Below, in pieces: positions 1 to 7,393 of a DNA stretch of 15,059 nucleotides. Both the position numbers and the translations under genes were made by a program. Position 1 is the stretch's first letter; the number at the start of each line of letters is the position of its first letter. Below the pieces are notes generated by a model. The model worked only from the letters and a program-made list of their open reading frames with translations, was not told the DNA's origin and ran no database searches. The stretch spans positions 1 to 15,059 of the forward strand of contig CANEUT010000021.1 of NCBI GenBank assembly GCA_947441895.1, given 5' to 3'. The stretch is from Rickettsiales bacterium (GTDB taxonomy: Bacteria; Pseudomonadota; Alphaproteobacteria; Rickettsiales; UBA3002).

Positions 1-1238
1 AATCCATTCAGCAAAAACGCCGAAGCCCAAAGCGGCGCCAAAATCAGCAATCGTTCATTGGGCAGTTGACGAATGATGATGATGGGTAAAAGGCAAAATA
101 GCACCAACCCCCCAATGCCCATGGAAAGCAGCATTTCCATAAATGCGTTGTGCGGGTGAAACGCGCTGCCCGCAATCATGTACCAGTTAGGGTCCCATGT
201 GGCTTTATCGTTATAGATGTAAATATCTTCGGTAAAAACATAACGAAACAACGTGTCGCTGAAGCTGCCCCAGCCAGCACCCGTAACCAGCCATGATGGA
301 TTATCGACGATGGCATCGAGCCCCACATGGTTGAACAGAACCCGTGTACCGAGCGACCCTTGCTCAAACGGAAAATCTTTCATGTTACGAATTTGTAGCA
401 TACCGCCAATCGTATCATTTAGCCCGCGCATGAAGGATGTGTTGAAGGTGATCACGGTAATAAGGAGGGGCAACAGCGCCATGCCAATAAAAATGCGGCG
501 AGCAATATCCATAAAGCGTTGCTTATTGGTCATACGCTTTCTGAGGTGGCGCAAACCATAACCAATAGCGGGTAAAGAAAGCAAAATCAGCCAGAATGAT
601 AGGCTGTTGGAAAGCACCGCAACCACAATGCCCACGCCAGCAGCCATGCCCAGGCGTTTGCGGGTGAGGCGTCTGGGGGCGGCAATGAGGATAATCATCA
701 CAAAAATGGCAATAAATGAAGCAAAGTCAGGCCATTTAGCGGGTTGCCAGTCAATGGTGGAAGAAAGACGCTGCAGCGCCACTGCTGAAATGCTGGCGAT
801 GGAAATACCAATAATGATAGCGCGGCGGTTCGAAGGCTTTTGCCAAATCCGATAAGCACCAGCGGTCAACACGGCTAAAGCTAACCATGAAAAGATGCCT
901 TCACCAATTTCAGGTGCTCCAAAAAATGAACGAACGGGGAAGGGCAAGAAAATAGATTGAATTGCTGAAAGCAGCGCGATGCCAAACAAAACCCTTGCTA
1001 CAGGATGGTGTGTGGCCTCAATAAACCCACTAATTGTAGATTTAAAAAAAAAGCATATAACGGCAGTTAATGCAGCCAAAACAAACAATGCCAGCGTCAT
1101 CGGTTCCGACTGAAACCACAATCCCAAATGGAAGGGTTTGAGGCCAACAATAAAAAGAAAAACCGAAGCGATCACTAAAATGAGGTCGGGCTTGATCTTG
1201 GTGAGAGAAAATATTTTTAGTATATTGTTTTTAAACAT
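1..1238 (-). CDS. O-antigen ligase / Wzy polymerase-like membrane protein (partial)
   Basis: The reading frame stays open from an ATG at 1238 to the left window edge, giving 412 visible residues without the C-terminus. The protein is strongly hydrophobic, with many membrane segments and short charged loops. A large hydrophilic loop around residues 265-355 contains NHVGLDAIVDNPSWLVTGAG, and HPHN follows at residues 361-364 just before the membrane segment MLLSMGIGGLVLF. A long outer loop followed by H-x-H-N is typical of the O-antigen ligase / Wzy family, which joins or polymerises undecaprenyl-linked glycans at the periplasmic face of the inner membrane. Ligase and polymerase cannot be told apart here. 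No in-frame ATG, GTG or TTG lies just upstream of the chosen start, and no good Shine-Dalgarno sequence is seen. The gene diverges from the autotransporter. The superfamily is fairly sure; the exact role is not. Confidence 0.75.
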   Translation of the reverse strand, partial: MFKNNILKIFSLTKIKPDLILVIASVFLFIVGLKPFHLGLWFQSEPMTLALFVLAALTAVICFFFKSTISGFIEATHHPVARVLFGIALLSAIQSIFLPFPVRSFFGAPEIGEGIFSWLALAVLTAGAYRIWQKPSNRRAIIIGISIASISAVALQRLSSTIDWQPAKWPDFASFIAIFVMIILIAAPRRLTRKRLGMAAGVGIVVAVLSNSLSFWLILLSLPAIGYGLRHLRKRMTNKQRFMDIARRIFIGMALLPLLITVITFNTSFMRGLNDTIGGMLQIRNMKDFPFEQGSLGTRVLFNHVGLDAIVDNPSWLVTGAGWGSFSDTLFRYVFTEDIYIYNDKATWDPNWYMIAGSAFHPHNAFMEMLLSMGIGGLVLFCLLPIIIIRQLPNERLLILAPLWASAFLLNG

Positions 1239-1291
1239 AAAATAACCAAAACTAATGGGCGAATTAAAAGATTTTTGGTGCCGAAACGCGC

Positions 1292-1307
1292 TGTAATTTT
1301 TATTACA
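1292..1307. promoter_or_regulatory. perfect inverted repeat TGTAAT-N4-ATTACA
   Basis: Six-base arms TGTAAT and ATTACA pair perfectly around TTTT. The site lies 54 bp upstream of the Wzy-like start and about 260 bp upstream of the autotransporter. The size and symmetry suit a dimeric helix-turn-helix repressor or activator, so it may be an operator for the Wzy-like gene. The regulator is unknown. Confidence 0.35.
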
Positions 1308-1519
1308 TACCTTAGCTAAGCCTGTGGCTTCATAGGTTTATTTTCTGCTATGCGCAAGCATCGAACACCGCATGAATGGAATTACCAATTTTCTTACGAT
1401 CGAAGCGAGTGTGTCTTTTTAGTTACAGCTGTTTATTTTTTAGAGGCGCAATGCAGTGCAGCATGCTTTTTTAAGTTGCTCACGGCTCCCAGCCTAGTAG
1501 TTGTGTGCCACGAGCATTA

Positions 1520-1533
1520 GGACATTTATGTCC
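1520..1533. promoter_or_regulatory. perfect inverted repeat GGACAT-TT-ATGTCC
   Basis: Six-base arms pair perfectly around TT. The repeat sits 25 bp before the ribosome binding site of the autotransporter. It could be an operator overlapping the promoter or a small hairpin in the 5' leader; sequence alone does not decide between them. Confidence 0.35.
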
Positions 1534-1570
1534 ATAACAATAAATACAAACCATTCGTAGGAGATTGCCT

Positions 1571-4126
1571 GTGTCCAATATCAAGATTAAAAAGCTGTTA
1601 ACTGCTTCCGCTTCGGGCCTTGCCATTGTGGCTTGCATGGGCAGTCAGGCATTTGCTGCCAACGTTGGCACCAGCACCACCAACACGGGCACCGCAACGG
1701 GTACTGGCGCTGTGTTCATCTTCGACGTAGCCAACGGAACGCTTACCAACAGCGGCAGCATCAGCAGCACCGGCAGCAATGCGGTTCAAGCAAGTGGCGT
1801 TTCGGGTTCGACCATTAATAACACCGGCACCATTGCCACGACCGACGCTTCAGCAGCCGCCATTCTGGTTGGCAGCGCAGCCACCATCACCAACAGCGGC
1901 ACCATCTCGGGTGTTGCCAAAGGTATTACGGTTGCCACTGGCGCAGCCGGCACGGTCATTAACAACACCGGCACCATCAGCATTAGCGGTACTGGTTCGA
2001 CAAACGCTGCCATCGACATTGCTGCAAACACGGCCATCACCAACAGCGGTAACATTACGGCAACCGGTGCAGCCCAAGCCATTCGCGTAGCAAGTGGCGT
2101 TTCGGCTTCTGCCACCACCATTAACAACCAAGCAGGTGGTGTTATTAAAACCACCGGCACCGGCAACGCCATCACCATTGCATCGCCAATCACTTCGATC
2201 ACCAACGCCGGTACCATTGAGTCGACTGCTGGTACCGCCATTGCGCTTACCGCAACGGGTCGCATCACCAGCGGCATTACCAACACCGGTAGCATCATCG
2301 GTGGCGGCGGCACTGCAATTGATAACAGCGCCAGCGGCAATGCACTGACCATCAACAACAGCGGTACCATTACCGGTGATATCAGACTTGGTTCTGGTGC
2401 CAACGTTGTGAACGCAACGGGCGGTACCATTTCCGGCCAAATTATTGGTACGGGTTCAGCCAACACAGTTAACTACAGCGGCACCACCACTGCAAACGGT
2501 ATCACCGGTGTATCAGCTGTAAACCACACTGCAGGCGTCCTGACAGTTGCTTCGGGCATCAGCGCCACCACCGTTACCAACAGCGGCGGTACGTTGAAAA
2601 TCACGTCCAACAAAACCATCACGGGTAACTTCACCCAAACGGCTGGTGGTACCTATGAAACCGCCGTTACCGCCAGAACAACCGCAGCCGTGCTGAACGT
2701 TACCGGCACTGCAACCCTGGCTGACAGCAGCACCATTCATGCCCAAATTGCTGATGGTGTTCAGCTGCAAGCAAGTGATGCCTTCACCGTTATGACCGCT
2801 GGCACGCTGACGGCTACCGCTGCTAACCTGACGGTGACCGACAACGATCCATACGTTATCTTAACCGCTTCGAAGACAGCAACGACACTTACGTTGACTG
2901 CTTCGATAGCCGATACTGCGGCAGCACAGTCAGCCATTCTGACGAGCGCTGGCTTCACCAGCACCGGTAACGGTACGGGTGGCCTGGGCGCTTCAGTAGG
3001 CGGTGGCACCGGTGGTACCAACCTTACCAGCACCCTTGCTTCGTATAACAGCTTGTTGGGTTCCTTGCGTAGCTCTAACTTTGCTCAGTATAACGCCGCT
3101 AACAACGCATTGGCTGGCCGCACGGGCACCGACTTTGCTCGCGCCTTGCAAACCTTGCAGCCAGCCGCTGCTGTAGCGGGTGGTACTTCGCAGGGTACGG
3201 TCGCTGGAACTGCAGCCGGTGGCAGCGTTGTTCTGGCTCGCCTCGACAGCAACCGCAGCGCGGAAGCAGGTATGTCGGCGGGTGATAAATACAGCCGCAA
3301 CGCTAAAGCATGGGCCCAGCCTTACGGCAGCTCCACCTCGCAAGACAAGAAAAGCGGCGTGGATGGCTATGATGCAGACACCTACGGTATCTTGTTCGGT
3401 GGTGATGTAAACATCATGGAGAACACCCGTGCAGGTATTGCAATCGGTTATAACAACACCGAAGTTGATGCTACTGGCCTCAGCGCTGGCAGCGGTTCGG
3501 AAACCGATGGCTACGAAGTAAAAATCTATGGTAGCTATGCACTCAACAACTACTTCATTGATGGTTTGTTGGGCACCCAGTTCGGTCAGACCGATGTTCG
3601 TCGCTTCTCGAGCGGATTGAACGAAACTGCCCGCGCTAGCTACGATAGCTGGATGTACAACGCACGCATTGCTGCCGGCTATAACTTCAAACAAGCTGGT
3701 GGCCTGACCTTGACGCCAAACGTTGGCTTCAACTACACCTACCTCGATAACGATGGTTACACCGAAAGAGGTTCGACCATTAACAACCGCGTAAACGGCA
3801 GTGACTTCACTGGTGCAACGTCGGAACTGGGCTTGAAAGCAGCTTACGCTATCAAACGCACCACCGGCACCTTGACCCCAGAAGTTCGCGCCAGCTGGTT
3901 GCATGAATTCGGCGATAGCGAATTCAGCAACACCTCGACCTTCACGGGTGGCGGGTCTTCTTACAAAACCACCGGTGCTAAAATCGATGAAGATGCAGCA
4001 CGCTTCGGTGTAGGCCTTGGCTTCCAAACGCTGGGTAACACCACCATCAGCGGTGATGTCGACTACATCAACCGTGATACGTCGGAAGCAATTGCTGGTA
4101 AACTGAACGTAAAAGTACCGTTCTAG
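1571..4126 (+). CDS. autotransporter with repetitive passenger and C-terminal outer-membrane beta-barrel
   Basis: This is a type V secreted protein of 851 residues. I chose the GTG at 1571 because AGGAG at 1559-1563 is then 7 bases away; the TTG at 1565 is too close. Residues 1-29 form a signal peptide (basic KIKK, hydrophobic core, likely cleavage after QAFA). The passenger, about 30-570, is built from Thr, Ser, Gly, Asn and Ala, with recurring TN(S/T)G(T/S/N)I units every 20 or so residues that suggest a right-handed beta-helix. From about residue 580 (DKYSRNAKAWAQPYG) to the end is an autotransporter barrel of alternating strands that closes with the terminal Phe typical of BamA substrates. 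No protease triad is seen, so it is more likely an adhesin or surface fibre. The only Cys is C22 in the signal, inside IVAC, which resembles a lipobox. The gene appears monocistronic. Confidence 0.92.
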   Translation: MSNIKIKKLLTASASGLAIVACMGSQAFAANVGTSTTNTGTATGTGAVFIFDVANGTLTNSGSISSTGSNAVQASGVSGSTINNTGTIATTDASAAAILVGSAATITNSGTISGVAKGITVATGAAGTVINNTGTISISGTGSTNAAIDIAANTAITNSGNITATGAAQAIRVASGVSASATTINNQAGGVIKTTGTGNAITIASPITSITNAGTIESTAGTAIALTATGRITSGITNTGSIIGGGGTAIDNSASGNALTINNSGTITGDIRLGSGANVVNATGGTISGQIIGTGSANTVNYSGTTTANGITGVSAVNHTAGVLTVASGISATTVTNSGGTLKITSNKTITGNFTQTAGGTYETAVTARTTAAVLNVTGTATLADSSTIHAQIADGVQLQASDAFTVMTAGTLTATAANLTVTDNDPYVILTASKTATTLTLTASIADTAAAQSAILTSAGFTSTGNGTGGLGASVGGGTGGTNLTSTLASYNSLLGSLRSSNFAQYNAANNALAGRTGTDFARALQTLQPAAAVAGGTSQGTVAGTAAGGSVVLARLDSNRSAEAGMSAGDKYSRNAKAWAQPYGSSTSQDKKSGVDGYDADTYGILFGGDVNIMENTRAGIAIGYNNTEVDATGLSAGSGSETDGYEVKIYGSYALNNYFIDGLLGTQFGQTDVRRFSSGLNETARASYDSWMYNARIAAGYNFKQAGGLTLTPNVGFNYTYLDNDGYTERGSTINNRVNGSDFTGATSELGLKAAYAIKRTTGTLTPEVRASWLHEFGDSEFSNTSTFTGGGSSYKTTGAKIDEDAARFGVGLGFQTLGNTTISGDVDYINRDTSEAIAGKLNVKVPF
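1742..2444 (+). repeat. degenerate NSGTI/NTGTI coding repeats in the passenger
   Basis: About ten diverged copies of a unit coding for TN(S/T)G(T/S/N)I recur at roughly 40-80 base spacing; ACCAACAGCGGC and ACCGGCACC are recurrent DNA words. Spacing and sequence vary, so this is a beta-helix coil repeat in a protein and not a tandem array or CRISPR. Such repeats can change copy number by recombination. Confidence 0.7.
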
Positions 4127-4148
4127 TTCTCAGTAACTAACTAAAATG

Positions 4149-4185
4149 AAGGCCCGGGCGAGCAATCTCCCGGGCCTTTTATTTT
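4149..4185 (+). terminator. rho-independent terminator of the autotransporter
   Basis: A perfect 10-bp stem (AAGGCCCGGG at 4149-4158 with CCCGGGCCTT at 4169-4178) encloses a loop that can add two more pairs around GCAA. It ends in a T-rich run, TTTTATTTT, at 4177-4185. It begins 22 bases after the stop codon. On the minus strand the same stem is followed only by CATTTTAG, so it could work weakly for the tRNA transcript as well. Confidence 0.9.
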
Positions 4186-4186
4186 G

Positions 4187-4208
4187 TGCGCCTTAAATAA
4201 TAGGCGCA
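4187..4208. repeat. second hairpin between terminator and tRNA
   Basis: TGCGCCT and AGGCGCA pair perfectly (7 bp) around the 8-base loop TAAATAAT. No T-run follows on either strand, so it is not a standard terminator. It may help 3'-end formation or processing of the minus-strand tRNA transcript. Confidence 0.4.
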
Positions 4209-4266
4209 ACTATATTCACGCCATGGAATGGTCATGATGGATTGTGGGTACAGGATGGTTGGGGCT

Positions 4267-4343
4267 TGGTGGGCGGTAGAGAACTCGAATCTCCGACCTC
4301 CTCGATGTCAACGAGGCGCTCTAACCAACTGAGCTAACCGCCC
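4267..4343 (-). tRNA. tRNA-Val (anticodon GAC)
   Basis: The minus strand folds into a full cloverleaf of 77 bases. The acceptor GGGCGGT pairs with ACCGCCC, followed by discriminator A and an encoded CCA (4267-4269). The D arm contains GCTCAGTTGGTTAGAGC and the anticodon stem is CCTCG/CGAGG. The loop is TTGACAT with anticodon GAC (plus-strand 4307-4309), which reads the valine codons GUC and GUU. The T loop is TTCGAGT. It stands alone between convergent and divergent protein genes. I saw no direct repeat of its 3' end that would mark an integration site. Confidence 0.97.
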
Positions 4344-4500
4344 TATCCAAGGCTCGGCGTTATAGCATGACCATGGCCGCGCGCAAGCAGAAGCTGCTGA
4401 ATGTGCAACATTCTAGTGTGTTTTTAACGGCCTCCCCAATGGCTTGGAAACCCCTGTAAAAGCGGCTTTTTAGCATTCATTGACCCGAACATCTTCATAT

Positions 4501-4523
4501 AAGCTTAATAAAACTTTAAGCTT
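4501..4523. promoter_or_regulatory. inverted repeat AAGCTTAA-N7-TTAAGCTT
   Basis: Eight-base perfect arms surround TAAAACT. The repeat ends 6 bases before the putative extended -10 of the orphan gene and covers where its -35 should be. An operator here would block RNA polymerase, so repression of the orphan gene is plausible. The element could also be structural. Confidence 0.4.
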
Positions 4524-4528
4524 CTTCA

Positions 4529-4537
4529 TGTTATAAC
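4529..4537 (+). promoter_or_regulatory. putative extended -10 promoter of the orphan gene
   Basis: TGTTATAAC matches the extended -10 pattern TGnTATAAT except for the last base. No good -35 lies 17-18 bases upstream (TAAAAC or ATAAAA), which is tolerable for extended -10 promoters. Transcription would start near 4544, giving a leader of about 35 bases before the ATG at 4580. Confidence 0.35.
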
Positions 4538-4579
4538 AGGTGTAATGAACCAGTATTTTTGCATGATTTAGGTTGCGTT

Positions 4580-6385
4580 ATGGTCAATGAAGCAGAGTTA
4601 AAAGGGCTAGCGGGACTCGCCAAGAAGCTATTGAGTGGCATTGACAGGGGCCAGAAACAAGCCAATGAGTTCATTTTTCACACACTGGAAGATGGCACAG
4701 ATCTTATTATCCGCGGCCCTAAGGCTCAGGCCATGCGCGCCGCCGAAGAAGGATCAAGCGGCGCTTTCAAAAAATTCAGAGAGCTTTATTCAAAAGCATT
4801 AGCAGATGGTAATGAGGCTGCGCTTGCCGAGCTTGACGAATTGGCCAAGCATTTTGATGGATTCCACGATGCCGGTACGGCGTTCCTTAAGGCTATTAAA
4901 GATAAAATGGGTATTGTTGATAAACCCATCGTTATTAGCACGAAAACGCACATTAACGCCGATGGCAGCCATATTGTAACCGAGACCACCAGAAATGGCC
5001 AGGTCGTTGGTACTGAAATGCGTGGTGAGCTTGATGCACTGGCACAACAAATGCGCACCTTGGGCCAAGCCGGGAGAGATGCAAGAGCACTGGCCGCCGC
5101 CGCAATGGAAGATGGTTCGAAAGCGGCAATTGCGACTGCACGCAAAAATGGCGGTGAAGGTGCGGCAATTGACGTGGTGAGAGGCCAAGTTCGCGGCTTG
5201 AAAGATGCTATTCCCCGTCTCAAGTTTATTAAAGTTTTGATCAAGGGCCCGTTCAGGGATAAAGATCTGATTAGAGCCTACCGCCAACTAGAAAAAGCAG
5301 TGGGAAATGCGCACACGGCTGAAGAGGCGCAAGCTACATTTAAGGCATTTTTGGAAACCGCTCCTTTAAAAACGCATGAAGTGAATGCGGCTGAGCGCAT
5401 GGGCAATAATTTGGGGCATTATTCCAACGAAGTGCATGAGGGTATTGGTGGCTTCTTCCGCCGTTCGCGGACAGAGCACCAAGCGAGTTTGGCAGGGAAA
5501 GATGCCCATGTCGATTCCAAGCTTGAGATCAGTGTTGGCAGAAGGCTGCGCGACAGTTTGGTTCCATTTAGCCGCGTTGTACCCAAAATCTCGAAAGCGA
5601 TACGACATGTTGAAGGCAGATTGAATGGCATTGCTGCGCGATTGGGTGGCATACATAGCCAAGAAAGTCTTTCAACAGTTATGACGGAAGCGCGCAAAGC
5701 ATTAGGCGCTTTTCATGGTATGGGCAAAGGCGAGGCAATTGCAGTAGAAGACTTACATGCCATTTTAAAAAAACGTGGTGTAAATGTTGAGTTGGATGAA
5801 CTAACGGCGGCCTGCAATTTCGGTAGTGGTGAAAAAACATTAGAAAAAGAAACAGTCGATGTCATCAGTGGCGCCATGCGAAGCCTGATGCGCGATACCG
5901 GCGATCAGGTGCGAGATTTGGGTAAGCGCCTTGTTAGTACCTTGGAAGATGCCACAGGTAGAAAAGGTATCAGCCAAGAAAATGCTTCGGATGCGCTTGA
6001 AATCATCAAACACATGGACCACATGTCGGATCATTTTCCGCATAAAATTTGGCGTCCATCAGCTCACCCTTACTTTACAAAAGTGGAGGGTGGTCGCGTA
6101 ATCAACTTGAACGATGGCAATCACCATATTGCGCTACTGGAGCGTTTTGTTTCTCCGCGTTTTCCAACCCCTGTTCATGAGAGCAAAGCTGCAAAAATAC
6201 TGGCAGAGCGTGCGACTCAACCAATCCCCCCATCAGTTAATGTTGCTCCAGCAGTGGGTAGCCACCTAGACCGCGTAGGCGGATCCAAATCGGCGGAGCT
6301 GAATGGTGGCCATGTGGCCGCGCTGGCAGCAGCGGGTGCGGGTGGCGTGTTGATTGGTTCTGCCGTTAGCAACGGCCGCCGCTAG
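4580..6385 (+). CDS. uncharacterised 601-residue protein with C-terminal hydrophobic tail
   Basis: I do not recognise this protein. I chose the ATG at 4580 (MVNEAELKGLAGL) over the upstream TTG at 4559 because TAGG at 4569-4572 lies 7 bases before it. The sequence is mostly amphipathic helix, rich in Lys, Glu, Ala and His, with a single Cys and no N-terminal signal peptide. A beta-like patch (VISTKTHINADGSHIVTETT) lies around residues 118-140. A His-rich stretch (HMDHMSDHFPHK) lies near 480, followed by a Pro-rich linker around 545-565. The last 25 residues, HVAALAAAGAGGVLIGSAVS then NGRR, form a Gly/Ala-rich hydrophobic segment with a basic end, suggesting a tail anchor or glycine-zipper insertion. 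It could be a secreted effector, a cytoskeletal or membrane-tethered factor, or something else; nothing fixes the role. It converges on ispH with a 4-bp overlap. Confidence 0.85.
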   Translation: MVNEAELKGLAGLAKKLLSGIDRGQKQANEFIFHTLEDGTDLIIRGPKAQAMRAAEEGSSGAFKKFRELYSKALADGNEAALAELDELAKHFDGFHDAGTAFLKAIKDKMGIVDKPIVISTKTHINADGSHIVTETTRNGQVVGTEMRGELDALAQQMRTLGQAGRDARALAAAAMEDGSKAAIATARKNGGEGAAIDVVRGQVRGLKDAIPRLKFIKVLIKGPFRDKDLIRAYRQLEKAVGNAHTAEEAQATFKAFLETAPLKTHEVNAAERMGNNLGHYSNEVHEGIGGFFRRSRTEHQASLAGKDAHVDSKLEISVGRRLRDSLVPFSRVVPKISKAIRHVEGRLNGIAARLGGIHSQESLSTVMTEARKALGAFHGMGKGEAIAVEDLHAILKKRGVNVELDELTAACNFGSGEKTLEKETVDVISGAMRSLMRDTGDQVRDLGKRLVSTLEDATGRKGISQENASDALEIIKHMDHMSDHFPHKIWRPSAHPYFTKVEGGRVINLNDGNHHIALLERFVSPRFPTPVHESKAAKILAERATQPIPPSVNVAPAVGSHLDRVGGSKSAELNGGHVAALAAAGAGGVLIGSAVSNGRR

Positions 6386-7362
6386 GAAGCGGTTTTCAAC
6401 CGATCTGTAAAGGGCTGGTTGCGCACTTGCGGTGGCAGGTTGAAATAGACATTTTCCTTAATCACCTCGAACGATACAATGGTTACAGGGCGCAGCATTT
6501 CCAGATATTTCATTACCCGTTCTACCAAGAGTTCGGGTGCCGACGCACCGGCGGTGAGGCCAAGCGTGCTAATGCCATCAAGCCATTGGGGCTCAATGTC
6601 GGTTGCATCATCAATCAAATAGGCAGGAATGCCGAATTCGGCCCCTAAATCGCGCAGCCGATTGGAATTGCTGGAGTTGCGCGACCCCACCACCAGTAGC
6701 AAATCGACCTGTTTGGCCAATTCCTTCACCGCTAATTGCCTGTTTTGTGTGGCATAGCAGATGTCTTTGGTGTCCGGCCCCGCAATTTGCGGAAACTTTT
6801 CGCGCAACGCGTTGATGATGGTTTTGGTGTCATCTACACTCAGCGTGGTTTGGGTAACATAGGCCAGTTTCGTTGATTCGGGAAAGCTGAGTTTTGCAAC
6901 ATCGCCTGTATTCTCGACCAGATGTACCTGCGCTACGCGTCCACTGGTGCCTTCCACCTCGGGGTGGCCTGCATGGCCAATAAGGATGATTTCAAACCCC
7001 TCGCGCTCATAGCGAATGGCCTGATTATGCACCTTGGTTACAAGCGGGCAGGTGGCATCAATCACCGGCAAATCACGCAGCTTGGCTTCGTTCTCCACCT
7101 TCTCGGCAATGCCGTGGGCCGAAAAAACGGTGATGCCGCCAACGGGCACTTCATCCACCTCTTTCACGAACACCACGCCTTTGGCGCGCAAATCTTCTAC
7201 CACCCAGCGGTTATGAACAATTTCATGCCGCACATAAATGGGGGGGCCGTAAAGCTTCAGCGCTTGTTCGACAATTTCAATGGCGCGATCGACCCCGGCG
7301 CAGAAACCGCGCGGAGCAGCCAGATAAATAGTGAGAGAATGGGCGTTTTGCATCACGCTCAT
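6382..7362 (-). CDS. ispH: 4-hydroxy-3-methylbut-2-enyl diphosphate reductase
   Basis: IspH (LytB) carries out the last step of the MEP pathway, reducing HMBPP to isopentenyl and dimethylallyl diphosphate with a [4Fe-4S] cluster. All family marks are present: three cluster cysteines C21 (RGFCAGVDRAI), C105 (DATCPLV) and C202 (DICYATQNRQ). Substrate residues are H50 (HEIVHN), H83 (SAHG), H133 and E135 (GHAGHPEVEG), the VTQTTLS segment near 169-175, and GSRNSSNSNRL near 226-236. At 326 residues it has the normal length. The start is uncertain between 7362 and the ATG at 7353; neither has a strong ribosome site. It probably ends a minus-strand unit with zapE and the DUF1993 gene (gap 31 bases). 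Its TAG stop shares CTAG with the stop of the convergent orphan gene. Confidence 0.97.
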   Translation of the reverse strand: MSVMQNAHSLTIYLAAPRGFCAGVDRAIEIVEQALKLYGPPIYVRHEIVHNRWVVEDLRAKGVVFVKEVDEVPVGGITVFSAHGIAEKVENEAKLRDLPVIDATCPLVTKVHNQAIRYEREGFEIILIGHAGHPEVEGTSGRVAQVHLVENTGDVAKLSFPESTKLAYVTQTTLSVDDTKTIINALREKFPQIAGPDTKDICYATQNRQLAVKELAKQVDLLLVVGSRNSSNSNRLRDLGAEFGIPAYLIDDATDIEPQWLDGISTLGLTAGASAPELLVERVMKYLEMLRPVTIVSFEVIKENVYFNLPPQVRNQPFTDRLKTAS

Positions 7363-7370
7363 CTACTCTA

Positions 7371-7385
7371 GAATTTACCAAATTC
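7371..7385. promoter_or_regulatory. inverted repeat GAATTT-ACC-AAATTC before ispH
   Basis: Six-base perfect arms with a 3-base centre lie 8 bases upstream of the ispH start, filling most of the gap after the DUF1993 gene. It could be a small mRNA hairpin affecting ispH translation or a protein site. Short AT-rich palindromes also arise by chance. Confidence 0.25.
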
Positions 7386-7393
7386 CAAACGAA

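Larger units (their letters stand above)
1239..1570. other. divergent intergenic region, 332 bp
   Basis: This AT-rich stretch separates the Wzy-like gene from the autotransporter and holds no convincing ORF. It contains two perfect inverted repeats, listed separately. It also has a weak terminator-like stem on the plus strand at 1448-1466 (GC, bulged A, ATGC; loop AGTGCA; GCATGC) followed by six T at 1467-1472. No gene upstream would need that terminator, so it may be an attenuator, the end of an unannotated small RNA, or chance. I could not pick a sigma70 promoter with confidence. Confidence 0.5.

Noticed and set aside
1476..1546. Sigma70 promoter for the autotransporter (TTGCTC at 1476, TAAATA at 1541)
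   Set aside because: No pair of hexamers has both a good match and 16-18 base spacing, so no promoter is called.
1742..2444. Possible CRISPR or tandem-repeat array
   Set aside because: Repeats are degenerate, in frame and unevenly spaced; they encode beta-helix coils and have no unique spacers.
1786..2466. Long minus-strand frame of 226 codons rich in Val, Pro and Ala opposite the autotransporter
   Set aside because: It is the mirror of a Thr/Ser/Gly/Asn-rich repetitive sense frame, which naturally lacks antisense stops. It has no start signal and no domain.
2993..4027. Minus-strand frame of 344 codons opposite the autotransporter barrel
   Set aside because: The plus-strand barrel has clear family features and a terminator; the antisense frame is a by-product of codon bias.
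4267..4343. tRNA-Val as an integration site for a mobile island carrying the orphan gene or autotransporter
   Set aside because: No integrase and no second copy of the tRNA 3' end is visible within the window.
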